A DNA stretch of 64,000 bases, from positions 806,001 to 870,000 of the forward strand of contig NZ_CP070353.1 of NCBI RefSeq assembly GCF_016919405.1, read 5' to 3'. The notes beneath the pieces were generated by a model, which saw nothing but the letters and a program-made list of their open reading frames with translations, was not told where the DNA came from and did not search any database. Of the stretch, positions 34,586 to 44,326 are shown in pieces; position 1 is the stretch's first letter, and every line of letters begins with the position of its first letter. Both the position numbers and the translations under genes were made by a program. Origin of the DNA: Ensifer sp. PDNC004 (GTDB lineage: Bacteria > Pseudomonadota > Alphaproteobacteria > Rhizobiales > Rhizobiaceae).

Positions 34586-36562
34586 ATGGCACTTCGTTCC
34601 CGTATGCGCGATTGGCTCCTTGCCAATGATCCGGCCTTCTCCCGCCTGCGGCAGGCCTCGCGCATCACCGCGACGATCGTCGTTTCCATCCTTTTGCTGA
34701 TGGCGTTTCATTACCTGGTCGCACCGTTGCCGCCGGCCGCTTTCGGGCTTGCGGCGTCGCTGTCCATCGAAGGGGGGCTGGCGGTGCGCGATCGCACCAT
34801 CGCCGGCCAGCGGCTCACCCGCATCATCGCCGTCCTCGTCGGCGTTTCGATGGTCGGGCTTGCGTCGGTGCTCGAGAATCACCGCTACGTTTCGGACGTC
34901 GTCTTCCTGTTGATCATCTTCCTCGCGGTCTATGGCCGCTCCTTCGGCCCGCGCGGTTTTGCCGTCGGCATGTTCGCCTTCATGTCCTATTTCACCGGTG
35001 CCTATCTGAGGCCAACGCTCGACCAGCTGCCGGCGCTGTTCTTCGGGGCGGCCGTTTCGGCCACGGTCGCGCACCTCGTCCGCACGCGGCTGCTGCCGGA
35101 AGATCGCTATCGCGACCTCCTGCGCGCCACGGCAAGCGTGCAGCGCCGCGTCGACCAGATGCTGCTGCAACTGGCCGAGATCGCCCGCAAGCCCGTCCTG
35201 TCGCCGGCCGATCGTCGTCAGTTGCATGCGGCCGAGGAGCGGCTGAAGGAAGCGGTGCTGATGGCCGAGAGCTTCATTCCGACGGAAAACCGGCGCCCGG
35301 AACCGCAGCCCGGCCTCACGACCTCCGACCTCGTCATCAACCTCTTCGACCTGCATCTTGCGGCCGAAAGCGTGATGGTTGTCAGCTTTCAGTCGATGCC
35401 GCCGCCGGCACTGGTGGAGGCGATGGTGGCGCGCGACGGCGGTCGGATCGACGCGGAGATCGCGCGGCTCGGCGATGCGGCTCCGCGCCGCGAAGAAACG
35501 GTGAAGGCGCTGCTGTGGCTGCGCAACGTCCGGCAAAGGCTCGCCCGCAGCCTTGCAAAGCTGACGCCGGCCGATCTGGAAGAACCGCCGCTGGACTTGA
35601 GTGGCGTTTCCACCAGCTGGAAGCCGTCGCTGGACGATCCCGCCTTGAAGGCGGCGATCCAGATCACGCTCGCTTCGGGCATCGCCATGGTGTTCGGGTT
35701 GATGCTGTCGCGGGAGCGTTGGTTCTGGGCGGTGCTTGCTGCGTTTCTCGTCTTCACCAACACGCGCTCGCGCGGCGACACGGCGGTCAAGGCGCTGCAG
35801 CGCTCGGCCGGCACACTGTTTGGCATCGTGGTCGGCATCATCGTCGGCACGCTGGTCGCCGGCAATATCTACCTGGTGCTGCCGCTCAGCGCACTTTGCG
35901 TCTTTCTGGCGTTCTATTTCCTCGCCGTTTCGTATGCGACGATGACCTTCTTCGTCTCCGTCGTGCTGTCGCTGGTCTACAGCCTGATGGGCGTGCTGAG
36001 CCCGCATCTGCTGCAACTGCGCCTGGAGGAAACCCTGATCGGTTCGATCGCCGGTGCTGCGGTCGCCTTCGTCGTCTTTCCGACGCGCACCCGCACGACG
36101 CTCGATGCCGCCGTCGCAACCTGGTGCGACGAGCTCAAGGGCCTGCTGCAGGCGGCGCGCGACGGGGCCTCGGGGCTGGTGCTGATCGCCCGGTCGCAGG
36201 CGCTCGACCGCGCCTATCGTGACCTGGCGGCGGCAGCAAAGCCGCTCGGGCTTCCCTGGCAGCTGGTGACGCGCCCCGGTCACGTGCGTCAGGCGCTGGC
36301 GATCTTCATGGCTTGCACCTATTGGGCCCGGGTCTTCGCCCGGCGTGTCGGGACGGATGCGCGGCTGGAAGGAAGCGATTTCAAGGCGGATATCGACGCC
36401 AATCTCGCGCTCGTCCAGACGGTGCGCGACAAGGCGTCCGCCTATTTCTACCAGGTCGGCCGGATCGGCGCGCCGGTCGATCGCCATCTGCCGATTTCGA
36501 GGGACGACGCCGAGCTTGGGCTGGAGATGATCGGGGTGTCTCTCAACCGGCTTCATTTGTAG
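34586..36562 (+). CDS. FUSC family inner membrane protein (aromatic-acid exporter type)
   Basis: The roughly 658-residue protein has two membrane blocks of about six helices (about residues 30-165 and 355-500) separated by a cytoplasmic helical part, and a C-terminal soluble segment, as in the FUSC/YccS/AaeB family. Relatives export aromatic acids or contribute to envelope stress tolerance. Motifs include GQRLTRIIAVLVG and GDTAVKALQRSAGTLFGIVVG, the repeated core that names the family. The ATG at 34586 has AAAGG five bases upstream; an ATG at 34520 would add 22 basic residues. No periplasmic adaptor gene is adjacent. Substrate unknown. Confidence 0.88.
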   Translation: MALRSRMRDWLLANDPAFSRLRQASRITATIVVSILLLMAFHYLVAPLPPAAFGLAASLSIEGGLAVRDRTIAGQRLTRIIAVLVGVSMVGLASVLENHRYVSDVVFLLIIFLAVYGRSFGPRGFAVGMFAFMSYFTGAYLRPTLDQLPALFFGAAVSATVAHLVRTRLLPEDRYRDLLRATASVQRRVDQMLLQLAEIARKPVLSPADRRQLHAAEERLKEAVLMAESFIPTENRRPEPQPGLTTSDLVINLFDLHLAAESVMVVSFQSMPPPALVEAMVARDGGRIDAEIARLGDAAPRREETVKALLWLRNVRQRLARSLAKLTPADLEEPPLDLSGVSTSWKPSLDDPALKAAIQITLASGIAMVFGLMLSRERWFWAVLAAFLVFTNTRSRGDTAVKALQRSAGTLFGIVVGIIVGTLVAGNIYLVLPLSALCVFLAFYFLAVSYATMTFFVSVVLSLVYSLMGVLSPHLLQLRLEETLIGSIAGAAVAFVVFPTRTRTTLDAAVATWCDELKGLLQAARDGASGLVLIARSQALDRAYRDLAAAAKPLGLPWQLVTRPGHVRQALAIFMACTYWARVFARRVGTDARLEGSDFKADIDANLALVQTVRDKASAYFYQVGRIGAPVDRHLPISRDDAELGLEMIGVSLNRLHL

Positions 36563-36625
36563 TGGACTTTAATTTCGCCGACATTTGTGCAAGGGAAGCG
36601 CCGAACGAAGGCAAAGGCTAGGGAA

Positions 36626-37456
36626 ATGGCAGGCACGAACAGCGAGCGCGAACTTCTGGCGGAAGGGCCGGCGATCATCCTCGCCTATCCGCAGCTCGGC
36701 GAAAACATCGGCATGGTCGCCCGCGCGATGGCCAATTTCGGCCTGGCGGAGCTTCGGCTCGTCAATCCGCGCGACGGCTGGCCGAGCGAAAAGGCACGAT
36801 CGGCCGCAAGCCGCGCCGACCACGTGATCGACGCCGCCAAGCTCTATGGTTCGGTCGAAGAGGCGATTGCCGATCTCAACTTCGTCTATGCGACGACCGC
36901 CCGCGACCGCGACGGCTACAAGCCGGTGCGTTCGCCGATCGTCGCGGCGCGCACGCTGCGCCAGCGCTTCCAGGGCGGTGAGAAGACGGGCATCCTGTTC
37001 GGGCGTGAGCGCACCGGCCTTACCAACGAGGAAGTGGCGCTCGCCGACGAGATCGTGACCTTTCCGGTCAACCCGGCCTTCGCGTCGCTCAATCTCGCCC
37101 AGGCCGTGCTTCTGATGTCCTACGAGTGGCTGAAGACCGGCATGGAGTCTGAGGACCAGACCTCGTTCCAGGCGATCGAGCAGCGGCCGGCGACCAAGGA
37201 ACACCTGCAGGGTCTGTTCGAGCACGTGGAGGAAGCGCTTGAGGCGCGGAACTATTTCCGTTCGGCCGACAAAAAGCCGAAATTGGTCGAGAACCTGCGC
37301 GCGGTTCTGACCAGGCCGTCCTTTACCGAATCCGAAATCCAGGTGCTGCGCGGCGTCATTTCTTCGCTCGACCGGTTCACGCGGGAAAATCCGCGCGGCT
37401 CCGGCGCTCCGGGTGAACACAGCAGGAAAGCGCGAGACAAAGGTGACAGCGAGTGA
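36626..37456 (+). CDS. trmJ: SPOUT RNA 2'-O-methyltransferase, TrmJ-like
   Basis: TrmJ methylates the ribose of nucleotide 32 in some tRNAs using S-adenosylmethionine. The 276-residue protein shows the trefoil-knot SPOUT motifs: [19 protein letters not shown] (motif 1), [16 protein letters not shown] (motif 2) and [17 protein letters not shown] (motif 3), then a C-terminal helical extension. Other members modify rRNA, but this motif set fits TrmJ. The ATG at 36626 has TAGGGAA next to it. The 3' end overlaps the murI GTG start by 14 bases, so murI translation may be coupled. Confidence 0.9.
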   Translation: MAGTNSERELLAEGPAIILAYPQLGENIGMVARAMANFGLAELRLVNPRDGWPSEKARSAASRADHVIDAAKLYGSVEEAIADLNFVYATTARDRDGYKPVRSPIVAARTLRQRFQGGEKTGILFGRERTGLTNEEVALADEIVTFPVNPAFASLNLAQAVLLMSYEWLKTGMESEDQTSFQAIEQRPATKEHLQGLFEHVEEALEARNYFRSADKKPKLVENLRAVLTRPSFTESEIQVLRGVISSLDRFTRENPRGSGAPGEHSRKARDKGDSE

Positions 37457-38291
37457 ACTGAAACCCATCCTCGTCTTCGACAGCGGCATCGGCGGCTTGA
37501 CCGTGCTGCGCGAGGCGAGGGTGCTGATGCCCGAGCGGCACTTCATCTATGTCGCCGATGACGCCGGCTTTCCCTATGGCGGCTGGGAAGAGGCGGCGCT
37601 GAAAGAACGGGTGATCGCGCTCTTCGGCCGGCTGCTTTCCGAGCATGATCCGGAAATCTGCGTCATCGCCTGCAACACCGCCTTCACGCTTGTCGGTGCA
37701 GATCTTCGCGCGGCCTTCCCTCAGATGACCTTCGTCGGCACGGTGCCGGCCATCAAGCCGGCGGCCGAGCGCACGCGCTCCGGGCTGGTTTCCGTGTTGG
37801 CGACGCCCGGCACGGTCAAGCGCGCCTATACCCGTGATCTCATCCAGTCCTTCGCCACGCAGTGTCACGTGCGCCTTGTCGGCTCGGAGAACCTTGCCAA
37901 GATGGCCGAGGCCTATATCCGCGGCGAAAAGCTTGACGATGCGGAGGTTCTGGCCGAGATCGCGCCGTGCTTTGTCGAGATGGACGGCCGGAAGACCGAT
38001 ATCGTCGTGCTTGCCTGCACGCACTACCCCTTCATGGCCAACGTTTTCCGCCGGCTGGCACCCTGGCCGGTCGACTGGCTGGATCCGGCCGAGGCAATCG
38101 CCAGGCGAGCGCGCTCGCTCGTGCCGCTGCCGAACGGTTTTGAGCCGCTGAACGGCCAGGACCCGGCGATTTTCACGTCGGGAAAGCCGGATTTTGCGAC
38201 ACGTCGACTGATGCAGGGGTTTGGCTTGACGGTCGCGGCAAACACCACCGCCGACGAACGGGCAGAGAAGGCTGACGCGATCAGCTCGTGA
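37443..38291 (+). CDS. murI: Glutamate racemase
   Basis: MurI converts L- to D-glutamate for peptidoglycan. The 282-residue protein has [14 protein letters not shown] near the N-terminus and the two catalytic cysteines in IACNTAF (residue 77) and LACTHYPF (second half), each in the usual Cys-Thr/Asn context. The start is taken at the GTG at 37443 inside the trmJ end; a GTG at 37413 is also in frame. Length is slightly above the usual 260-270. It converges on the frameshifted small gene that follows. Confidence 0.95.
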   Translation: MTASELKPILVFDSGIGGLTVLREARVLMPERHFIYVADDAGFPYGGWEEAALKERVIALFGRLLSEHDPEICVIACNTAFTLVGADLRAAFPQMTFVGTVPAIKPAAERTRSGLVSVLATPGTVKRAYTRDLIQSFATQCHVRLVGSENLAKMAEAYIRGEKLDDAEVLAEIAPCFVEMDGRKTDIVVLACTHYPFMANVFRRLAPWPVDWLDPAEAIARRARSLVPLPNGFEPLNGQDPAIFTSGKPDFATRRLMQGFGLTVAANTTADERAEKADAISS

Positions 38292-38468
38292 GGATCGCCA
38301 ACAGTATGGCGATCAAGGAGACCAGCGCGCAGGCAATCAGGAAGGTCTTGTGTCGGGCGGAGGCCCCTGCGCCTTTGATATGACGGGTTGGCCGTCTTTA
38401 TAGGCGTCACGCATCCGCTGATCGAGGTGGTTCATCTCGAAGTGGCGTTTCGTCTCGTTCTGCGTCAT
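38281..38468 (-). pseudogene. Small C-tail membrane protein broken by a frameshift
   Basis: From an ATG at 38468 (GGGAGC upstream) a frame encodes MTQNETKRHFEMNHLDQRMR and stops at 38337 after a Pro-rich end without a family look. In the -1 frame relative to it, the DNA from about 38395 to 38281 encodes a basic segment (RHIKGAG, ASARHK) then a clean membrane helix ([19 protein letters not shown]) ending with a stop; that frame has no start codon of its own. Joining the two near the GACGGCCAA at about 38391-38399 gives one plausible tail-anchored protein of about 62 residues. A single-base deletion, a sequencing error or real frameshifting could explain it. It overlaps the murI 3' end. Confidence 0.5.
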
Positions 38469-38804
38469 CGCTGCTCCCGCGAAAGCCGGATGTGTCCGAT
38501 CGATATGGGGGCGCGCGATTGCTCGCAAAAGTCCGCAGGCCGAAAAATCTCAACTTTATCTTGCGACAGGCTGCGTGCGGCTTAAGCGTTCGTCGCTGTT
38601 GCGGCGCGTATTCCCTGTGGGTTTTCTTCGGCGATGGCAGGCTTTCCGGGAAATCCGTGTTAGGTGTCGCCCGATTGGCGGTCTCCGCATGATCGCGAAT
38701 CATCTAAAGCATTCCGGAAATATGCGCCGTCTGCGCGCGGAATTGCATGAAACCAACACATTGAGCGGTTCGACAAGCGGAACGCTCTCGCGCGAGAGGT
38801 GGAC
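38469..38804. other. Intergenic stretch upstream of the HerA-like gene
   Basis: The 336 bases run from the start of the small broken gene to the HerA-like gene. No gene or clear hairpin is seen; promoters for both divergent genes are expected here. Confidence 0.5.
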
Positions 38805-40322
38805 ATGAAGGTCGGCATCGACATGGGAGCGACGTCCGAAGGGACATCGGCCTCGCTCGATATCGAGGAGCTTCTGGCCACCCGTCTCCTGGTGCAGGGC
38901 AATTCGGGTTCGGGCAAGTCGCATCTGCTGCGCCGCCTGCTGGAGCAATCCGCGCCCTGGGTGCAGCAGTGCATCATCGACCCCGAGGGCGATTTCGTCA
39001 CGCTTGCGGACAAGTTCGGCCATGTGGTCGTCGAGGGTGAGCGCACCGATGCCGAACTGATCGGCATTGCCAACCGCATTCGCCAGCACCGGGTTTCCTG
39101 CGTGCTCTCGCTCGAAGGGCTCGATATCGAGCAACAGATGCGCAATGCCGGCGTGTTCCTGAACGCCATGTTCGATGCGGATCGCGAGTTCTGGTATCCG
39201 GTGCTGGTCGTCGTCGACGAGGCGCAGATGTTTGCGCCGTCGGTTGCCGGCGACGTCACCGAAGAGGTGCGCAAGATTTCGCTCGGCGCCATGACCAACC
39301 TCATGTGCCGCGGCCGTAAGCGCGGGCTTGCCGGTGTCATCGCGACGCAGCGCCTGGCGAAGCTCGCAAAGAACGTGGCGGCGGAGGCCTCGAACTTCCT
39401 GATGGGCCGCACCTTCCTCGACATCGACATGCTGCGCGCGGCTGATCTGCTTGGCATGGACCGGCGCACGGCGGAAATGTTCCGGGACCTGAAGCGCGGT
39501 TCGTTCGTCGCACTCGGTCCGGCCCTGTCGCGCCGCCCGCTCAAGGTAACGATCGGCACGGTGGAGACCTCGGCCCGGTCGACGAGCCCGAAGCTGATGC
39601 CGCTGCCGGAGGCGCCGCAGGACGTCGAGGACCTCATCTTCACGCCGGATCCGGACGAGTTGACCCGGCCGATCATGCGCCGCGCCGTTGCGCCGCCGCG
39701 CCCGACGACCGACATCTTGGCCGAGCTTTCGCGCCCACGGCCCGAGCCGGTCGCGCCGACCGAGGCAAGGCCGACGCAGCCGGAGATGACCGCTGACGAG
39801 AAAGAGACCTTGCTCGACAGCGTCTTTGCGGAAATCCTCGCCAATCCGGAAGCAGCCTTCCGGCCGGACGCGGAACTGTTTCAGGACTTCCTGGTGCGCT
39901 GCCGCATTCGCCGCATGCCGTCCGGTACGGCCCTGTCACTTGGCGCGTTCCGCCGCAAGATGGCGGTCGCGCGCTCAGGCGTCGATCCGGAGACTGCTGC
40001 GAGCGAGACCTGGGCCCAGGCCCTGCAGCTTGCCGATCGCGTCACCGAAGATCTGCAGGCCGTGTTCCTGATGATGGCGCAGGCGGCCGTCCGTGGCCTG
40101 CCGTGTCCCTCCGACGCGATGATCGCGCGTGCCTACGGCACCCATTCCGCAAGGCGGGCCCGCCGTCTGCTCGGCTACTTCGAGGAGCATGGGCTGATCG
40201 TCATCCATGCGGATTTCGCCGGAAAGCGCATCGTTGCCTTCCCGGACCTCGGCAGCGAGACCGCTCCAGGCGACGCCAACGGGCCGGATGTTACCGGCGC
40301 GGCCGCCGCTGCGGCGGAGTGA
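38805..40322 (+). CDS. HerA/DUF87-like ATPase
   Basis: The 505-residue protein has a HerA/FtsK-type P-loop ATPase domain in the N-terminal half: Walker A in LLVQGNSGSGKSHLLRRLL near residue 35, Walker B in PVLVVVDEAQMF near 135, and an arginine-finger-like CRGRKRGLAGVIATQR near 170. A Pro-rich linker (about 285-330) leads to a C-terminal helical domain that looks like a winged-helix (RRARRLLGYFEEHGLIVIH). Family members translocate on DNA or act in DNA processing with NurA, but no nuclease gene is adjacent. The ATG at 38805 has AGAGG five bases upstream; a GTG two codons earlier is possible. Confidence 0.85.
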   Translation: MKVGIDMGATSEGTSASLDIEELLATRLLVQGNSGSGKSHLLRRLLEQSAPWVQQCIIDPEGDFVTLADKFGHVVVEGERTDAELIGIANRIRQHRVSCVLSLEGLDIEQQMRNAGVFLNAMFDADREFWYPVLVVVDEAQMFAPSVAGDVTEEVRKISLGAMTNLMCRGRKRGLAGVIATQRLAKLAKNVAAEASNFLMGRTFLDIDMLRAADLLGMDRRTAEMFRDLKRGSFVALGPALSRRPLKVTIGTVETSARSTSPKLMPLPEAPQDVEDLIFTPDPDELTRPIMRRAVAPPRPTTDILAELSRPRPEPVAPTEARPTQPEMTADEKETLLDSVFAEILANPEAAFRPDAELFQDFLVRCRIRRMPSGTALSLGAFRRKMAVARSGVDPETAASETWAQALQLADRVTEDLQAVFLMMAQAAVRGLPCPSDAMIARAYGTHSARRARRLLGYFEEHGLIVIHADFAGKRIVAFPDLGSETAPGDANGPDVTGAAAAAAE

Positions 40323-40394
40323 GTCCGGTTACAGATCAAGCCTTCGTTTCTCGCGGGAACTCAAGGCGAGAGATGCCGACCGTGTCGGCATGGC

Positions 40395-40730
40395 TCAGAT
40401 AAATTCCTGTATGACGCGGTCGGACGCGTGGATGCAGGTCATCTCGAGCCGCGCCGTACCATTGTTGACGAAACGGTGGGGCGTGCCGGCCTCGACGACG
40501 ATGATGTCACCGGTCTTACCGATCAGCGTCTCATCTCCAACCGTGAACTCTGCCTCGCCGGAATGAATGAGCCAGGTCTCGGGATAGGGATGCACATGCA
40601 GCGCCGGCCCTTGGCCTGGCTCAGCATCCATCAGGAAGAGCGAAATCGGCGTGCCATATTGCCCACCTTCAAACAGGATGGTCCGCTTGGGGCTCGGTTT
40701 TTGCTCTGAGCGCGGAATGACATGAAACAT
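40395..40730 (-). CDS. Cupin domain protein
   Basis: The 111-residue protein is a single cupin beta-barrel. Motif 1 reads LHVHPYPETWLIHSGEAEF, with the two His and Glu ligands of the metal site, and motif 2 reads EAGTPHRFVN with the third His. Such cupins may be enzymes, sugar or aromatic binders, or quercetinase-like. The ATG at 40730 has GGAGG five bases upstream, which decides against ATGs further out. It is divergent from a MarR-type gene across a region with two palindromes, so the two are probably co-regulated. Confidence 0.9.
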   Translation of the reverse strand: MFHVIPRSEQKPSPKRTILFEGGQYGTPISLFLMDAEPGQGPALHVHPYPETWLIHSGEAEFTVGDETLIGKTGDIIVVEAGTPHRFVNNGTARLEMTCIHASDRVIQEFI

Positions 40731-40767
40731 GCTGGCCTCCATCGGGTTGGCTTGTCGGTTGCGTTGG

Positions 40768-40818
40768 ACTATCTTCACGAGAAGATATTATTCGAAACTA
40801 TCTTCTCGTCAAGATAGT
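40768..40818. promoter_or_regulatory. Twin palindromic operators between cupin and marR genes
   Basis: Site 1, ACTATCTT-CACGAG-AAGATATT (40768-40789), and site 2, ACTATCTT-CTCGTC-AAGATAGT (40797-40818), share the same eight-base arms; site 2 is a perfect inverted repeat. Their centres are 29 bases apart, close to three helical turns. They fit a dimeric MarR repressor acting on both divergent promoters. Confidence 0.8.
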
Positions 40819-40839
40819 TTCGAAGACCTGGAGCAAGCG

Positions 40840-41367
40840 ATGCAAAAAGAAAAGACTGAGAGCGATCACGTCGACCGGTTGCGGGCGCAATGGGACCGCG
40901 AGCTGCCGGACCTCGATACGGAGCCGATGACCATCCTCGGTCGCGCCTACCGGCTTTCCAATCTGGTGCGCCCCTCGATCGAAGAGACCTTCGCATCCTT
41001 CGGCATCGACCGCGGCGAGTTCGACGTGATCTCGACGCTTCGGCGATCCGGCCCGCCTTACCGGCTGACGCCGACGGATCTCTATACGCTGCTGATGATT
41101 TCGTCGGGCGGACTGACGCATCGGCTCGACCGGCTGCAGAAAGCGGGATTGATCCTGAGGGAACGCTCGGCGTCCGATGGCCGCAGCAGCGTCGTCGGAC
41201 TGACGGAAAAGGGAATAGCGCTTGCGGAAAACGCCTTTCGTGCCGACATGGCGAGCGAAGCGCGCTACCTCGACGCGCTGAGCAAGGAAGACCGCGTAGC
41301 GCTCTCGGCGCTCCTCAGGAAGCTGCTGATTTCGTTGGAGCAAGCGCCGTCGGGTGATCAGGCGTGA
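40840..41367 (+). CDS. MarR family transcription regulator
   Basis: The 175-residue protein has the MarR winged-helix (LTPTDLYTLLMISSGGLTHR recognition region; LERSASDGRSS wing like sequence RERSASDGRSSVVGLTEKG) flanked by dimerisation helices. The ATG at 40840 has GGAG seven bases upstream. It is divergent from the cupin gene and faces two palindromes that it probably binds, so it would regulate itself and the cupin. The absence of the cysteines used by OhrR-type oxidation sensors makes a small-molecule ligand more likely. Confidence 0.92.
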   Translation: MQKEKTESDHVDRLRAQWDRELPDLDTEPMTILGRAYRLSNLVRPSIEETFASFGIDRGEFDVISTLRRSGPPYRLTPTDLYTLLMISSGGLTHRLDRLQKAGLILRERSASDGRSSVVGLTEKGIALAENAFRADMASEARYLDALSKEDRVALSALLRKLLISLEQAPSGDQA

Positions 41368-41594
41368 TCAACGGCTGTTTGTCACGATTTCGTTTGACAA
41401 TAGGGGCCGGACCCACTAAAGCCGCCCCAACGCCGGGCAGAAATGTCCGGTGTTTCATTTGACATGTCCCGTGGCTTCTCCGTCAGCTTGATCGTGAGAA
41501 ACCTGTCAGAACTCCGAAAATGGGTTCAGAGGAGGGCGTGTTTCCTTGATCCGGTTTGGAAACAGGCCGGTGTAACCGTTTGAAAGGAAATGCG

Positions 41595-42212
41595 ATGAGC
41601 AAGCGCGAATCGTCCAAGTACAAAATTGACCGCCGTATGGGCGAAAACATCTGGGGCCGTCCGAAGTCCCCGGTAAACCGTCGCGAATACGGCCCGGGCC
41701 AGCACGGCCAGCGCCGCAAGTCCAAGCTTTCGGACTTCGGTGTACAGCTGCGCGCCAAGCAGAAGCTCAAGGGCTACTACGGCGACATCCGCGAGAAGCA
41801 GTTCCGCGCGATCTTCGCTGAAGCTGACCGCCGCAAGGGTGACACCCCGGAAAACCTGATCGGCCTGCTCGAATCGCGCCTCGACGCGATCGTCTACCGC
41901 GCCAAGTTCGTTCCGACGGTCTTTGCTGCCCGTCAGTTCGTCAACCACGGCCACGTCAAGGTCAACGGCGTCCGCGTCAACATCGGTTCCTACCGTTGCA
42001 AGCCGGGCGACGTCATCGAAGTCAAGGAAAAGTCGAAGCAGCTCGTAACCGTTCTCGAATCGGTTTCGCTCGCTGAACGCGACGTTCCGGACTACATCGA
42101 AGCCGATCACAACAAGATGGTCGCGACCTTCGTCCGCGTTCCGGTTCTCTCCGACGTGCCTTACGCCGTCGTCATGGAACCGCACCTGGTCGTCGAATTC
42201 TACTCGCGTTAA
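41595..42212 (+). CDS. rpsD: 30S ribosomal protein S4
   Basis: S4 nucleates assembly of the 30S 5' domain and helps decode accurately. The 205-residue protein has the S4 N-terminal region ([20 protein letters not shown], then [16 protein letters not shown]) and the S4 RNA-binding domain with [14 protein letters not shown] and [13 protein letters not shown]. It lacks the N-terminal cysteine zinc motif, as usual in alphaproteobacteria. AAAGGA lies about eight bases before the ATG at 41595. It stands alone with a strong terminator after it, which is common for rpsD in rhizobia. Confidence 0.99.
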   Translation: MSKRESSKYKIDRRMGENIWGRPKSPVNRREYGPGQHGQRRKSKLSDFGVQLRAKQKLKGYYGDIREKQFRAIFAEADRRKGDTPENLIGLLESRLDAIVYRAKFVPTVFAARQFVNHGHVKVNGVRVNIGSYRCKPGDVIEVKEKSKQLVTVLESVSLAERDVPDYIEADHNKMVATFVRVPVLSDVPYAVVMEPHLVVEFYSR

Positions 42213-42240
42213 TCCGAGGCTCACGCCTTGTGACGTTTCG

Positions 42241-42269
42241 AAAGCCGCCCGGAAACGGGCGGCTTTTTT
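42241..42269 (+). terminator. Terminator after rpsD
   Basis: AAAGCCGCCCG (42241-42251) pairs with CGGGCGGCTTT (42256-42266) around GAAA; six T follow. Confidence 0.93.
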
Positions 42270-42365
42270 GTCAGTGCCGATCAGCATCCGCGCAACCGCG
42301 GACCCTAGCGAACAAGCGCCTTATCGTCGCCTCGATCCGAAGGCGATGACCAAGAGGGAAGCCCG

Positions 42366-43313
42366 ATGCCCGAAGAGCAGAAGCCGCAGGATCTGCAGGC
42401 GATCATCGACGACATTCATCGGGAGCTGAGCCCGCGGTTCGGCCAGGGCAAAGTCGCCGACTATATTCCGAAGCTCGCGCGCGTCGATGCCAAGCATTTC
42501 GGCATGGCGATCGTGACCACAGGCGGCCAGATCTACCGCGTCGGCGATGCCGAGGTACCGTTCTCGATCCAGAGCGTTTCCAAGGTCTTCACGCTGACGC
42601 TGGCGCTCGGCAAGCACGGCGAGAACATCTGGCACCGTGTCGGCCGCGAGCCGTCGGGCTCGGCCTTCAACTCGATCGTCCAGCTCGAGCAAGAGGGCGG
42701 CAAGCCGCGCAACCCTTTCATCAATGCCGGCGCGATCACCATCAGCGACCTGATCCTTGCCGGCCACACGCCGCGGGAGCTGATCGGCGAAATCGTACAG
42801 TTCGTCCGCTACCTCGCCGACGACGACCAGATCGTTATCGACCATGAGGTCGCGCGCTCGGAGACGGCCACCGGCTACCGAAACTTTGCGCTTGCCAATT
42901 TCATGCGCTCCTTCGGCAAGCTCGACCATCCCGTCGACCACGTGCTCGGCGTCTATTTCCACCATTGCGCGCTTTCGATGACCTGCAGCCAGCTCGCCAA
43001 GGCCGGGCTGTTTCTGGCCGCCGGCGGCAGCAACCCGCTGAGCGGTCACAACGTCGTTTCGCGCCAGCGGGCGCGGCGCATCAACGCGCTGATGCTGACC
43101 TGCGGCCACTATGACGGTTCGGGCGACTTCGCCTATCGTGTCGGCTTGCCGGGAAAGAGCGGCGTCGGCGGCGGCATTCTGGCGGTGGCGCCCGGCAAGG
43201 CCTCGGTTGCCGTCTGGTCGCCGGGCCTCAACGAAAACGGCAATTCGCTGCTCGGATCTCTGGCGCTCGAAATGCTGGCGGCGCGCACCGGCTGGTCGGT
43301 CTTCGGCCCTTGA
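42366..43313 (+). CDS. glsA: Glutaminase
   Basis: GlsA hydrolyses glutamine to glutamate and ammonia. The 315-residue protein belongs to the beta-lactamase-fold glutaminase family. The active-site SxxK is seen as SVSK (Ser70, Lys73) in [27 protein letters not shown]-like [10 protein letters not shown] and the glycine-rich [12 protein letters not shown] follow at the usual places. GAGGGAAG precedes the ATG. It stands between rpsD and ttcA with no obvious operon partner. Rhizobia use such enzymes for nitrogen balance and acid tolerance. Confidence 0.96.
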   Translation: MPEEQKPQDLQAIIDDIHRELSPRFGQGKVADYIPKLARVDAKHFGMAIVTTGGQIYRVGDAEVPFSIQSVSKVFTLTLALGKHGENIWHRVGREPSGSAFNSIVQLEQEGGKPRNPFINAGAITISDLILAGHTPRELIGEIVQFVRYLADDDQIVIDHEVARSETATGYRNFALANFMRSFGKLDHPVDHVLGVYFHHCALSMTCSQLAKAGLFLAAGGSNPLSGHNVVSRQRARRINALMLTCGHYDGSGDFAYRVGLPGKSGVGGGILAVAPGKASVAVWSPGLNENGNSLLGSLALEMLAARTGWSVFGP

Positions 43314-43441
43314 ACCGCTCCGACGCGGGCGATCTACGCCTTCAGGCCGATTTCCCTTGATCTTGACGGCCGGAGCGGGCAAGTGCTGCCCAAGATGAGC
43401 CGGGCGCCGGTTGCGCCCGCCTGCCGCACAGGATCCCCGCC

Positions 43442-44326
43442 ATGGACCTTTCATTGAGCCAGCCCCAAGATCCGGTTGAAGCCGCGTTCGATGACGCCGC
43501 TATCGACGCTGGCGCGCATCCGCTTTTCGAGCGCATGCCGTCCTCGGTCTCGTTCAACAAGCTGCGCAAGCGTCTGCTTCGCCAGACCCGACAGGCGCTC
43601 GACGATTTCGGCATGCTGAAGGGATCGAAGCGCTGGCTGATCGGTCTTTCCGGCGGCAAGGACAGCTACAGCCTGCTGGCGCTGCTCATGGACCTGCAAT
43701 GGCGCGGGCTCTTGCCGGTGGAGCTCATCGCCTGCAACCTCGACCAGGGGCAGCCGAACTTCCCGAAGCACATCCTGCCGGAATACCTGGCATCGATCGG
43801 CGTCAAGCACCGCATCGAGTATCGCGACACCTATTCGATCGTGAAGGAGAAGGTGCCGACGGGGGCGACCTACTGTTCGCTCTGTTCGCGGCTGCGCCGC
43901 GGCAACCTCTATCGCATCGCGCGTGAAGAGGGCTGCGACGCGCTGGTGCTCGGCCACCACCGCGAGGACATCCTCGAAACCTTTTTCATGAACTTCTTCC
44001 ATGGCGGCCGGCTGGCCTCAATGCCGGCAAAGCTCTTGAACGACGAAGGCGACCTGATGCTGCTTCGGCCGCTCGCCTATGCGGCCGAGGACGATCTCGC
44101 CAAGTTCGCCGCGGCCATGGAGTTTCCGATCATCCCCTGTGACCTCTGCGGCTCGCAGGACGGCCTGGAGCGCAATGCGATGAAGGCGATGCTTGCCGAT
44201 ATCGAGCGGCGCATGCCGGGCCGCAAGGACACGATGCTGCGTGCGCTCGGCCACGTGAACCCCTCGCACCTGCTCGATCCCAAGCTGTTCGATTTCCAGT
44301 CCCTCACACCGGAGCCCAAAGAATGA
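43442..44326 (+). CDS. ttcA: tRNA 2-thiocytidine synthetase
   Basis: TtcA thiolates cytidine 32 of several tRNAs, using ATP and a [4Fe-4S] cluster. The 294-residue protein has the PP-loop [16 protein letters not shown] near residue 70, the cysteine pair in [11 protein letters not shown] and the third in PCDLCGSQ, the pattern expected of TtcA. Its stop overlaps the next start (ATGA, 44323-44326). TrmJ, encoded 6 kb upstream, also modifies tRNA position 32. Confidence 0.95.
   Translation: MDLSLSQPQDPVEAAFDDAAIDAGAHPLFERMPSSVSFNKLRKRLLRQTRQALDDFGMLKGSKRWLIGLSGGKDSYSLLALLMDLQWRGLLPVELIACNLDQGQPNFPKHILPEYLASIGVKHRIEYRDTYSIVKEKVPTGATYCSLCSRLRRGNLYRIAREEGCDALVLGHHREDILETFFMNFFHGGRLASMPAKLLNDEGDLMLLRPLAYAAEDDLAKFAAAMEFPIIPCDLCGSQDGLERNAMKAMLADIERRMPGRKDTMLRALGHVNPSHLLDPKLFDFQSLTPEPKE

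Noticed and set aside
34385..36556. 723-codon minus-strand frame over the FUSC gene
   Set aside because: Hydrophilic His/Arg/Asp-rich shadow of a membrane protein gene.
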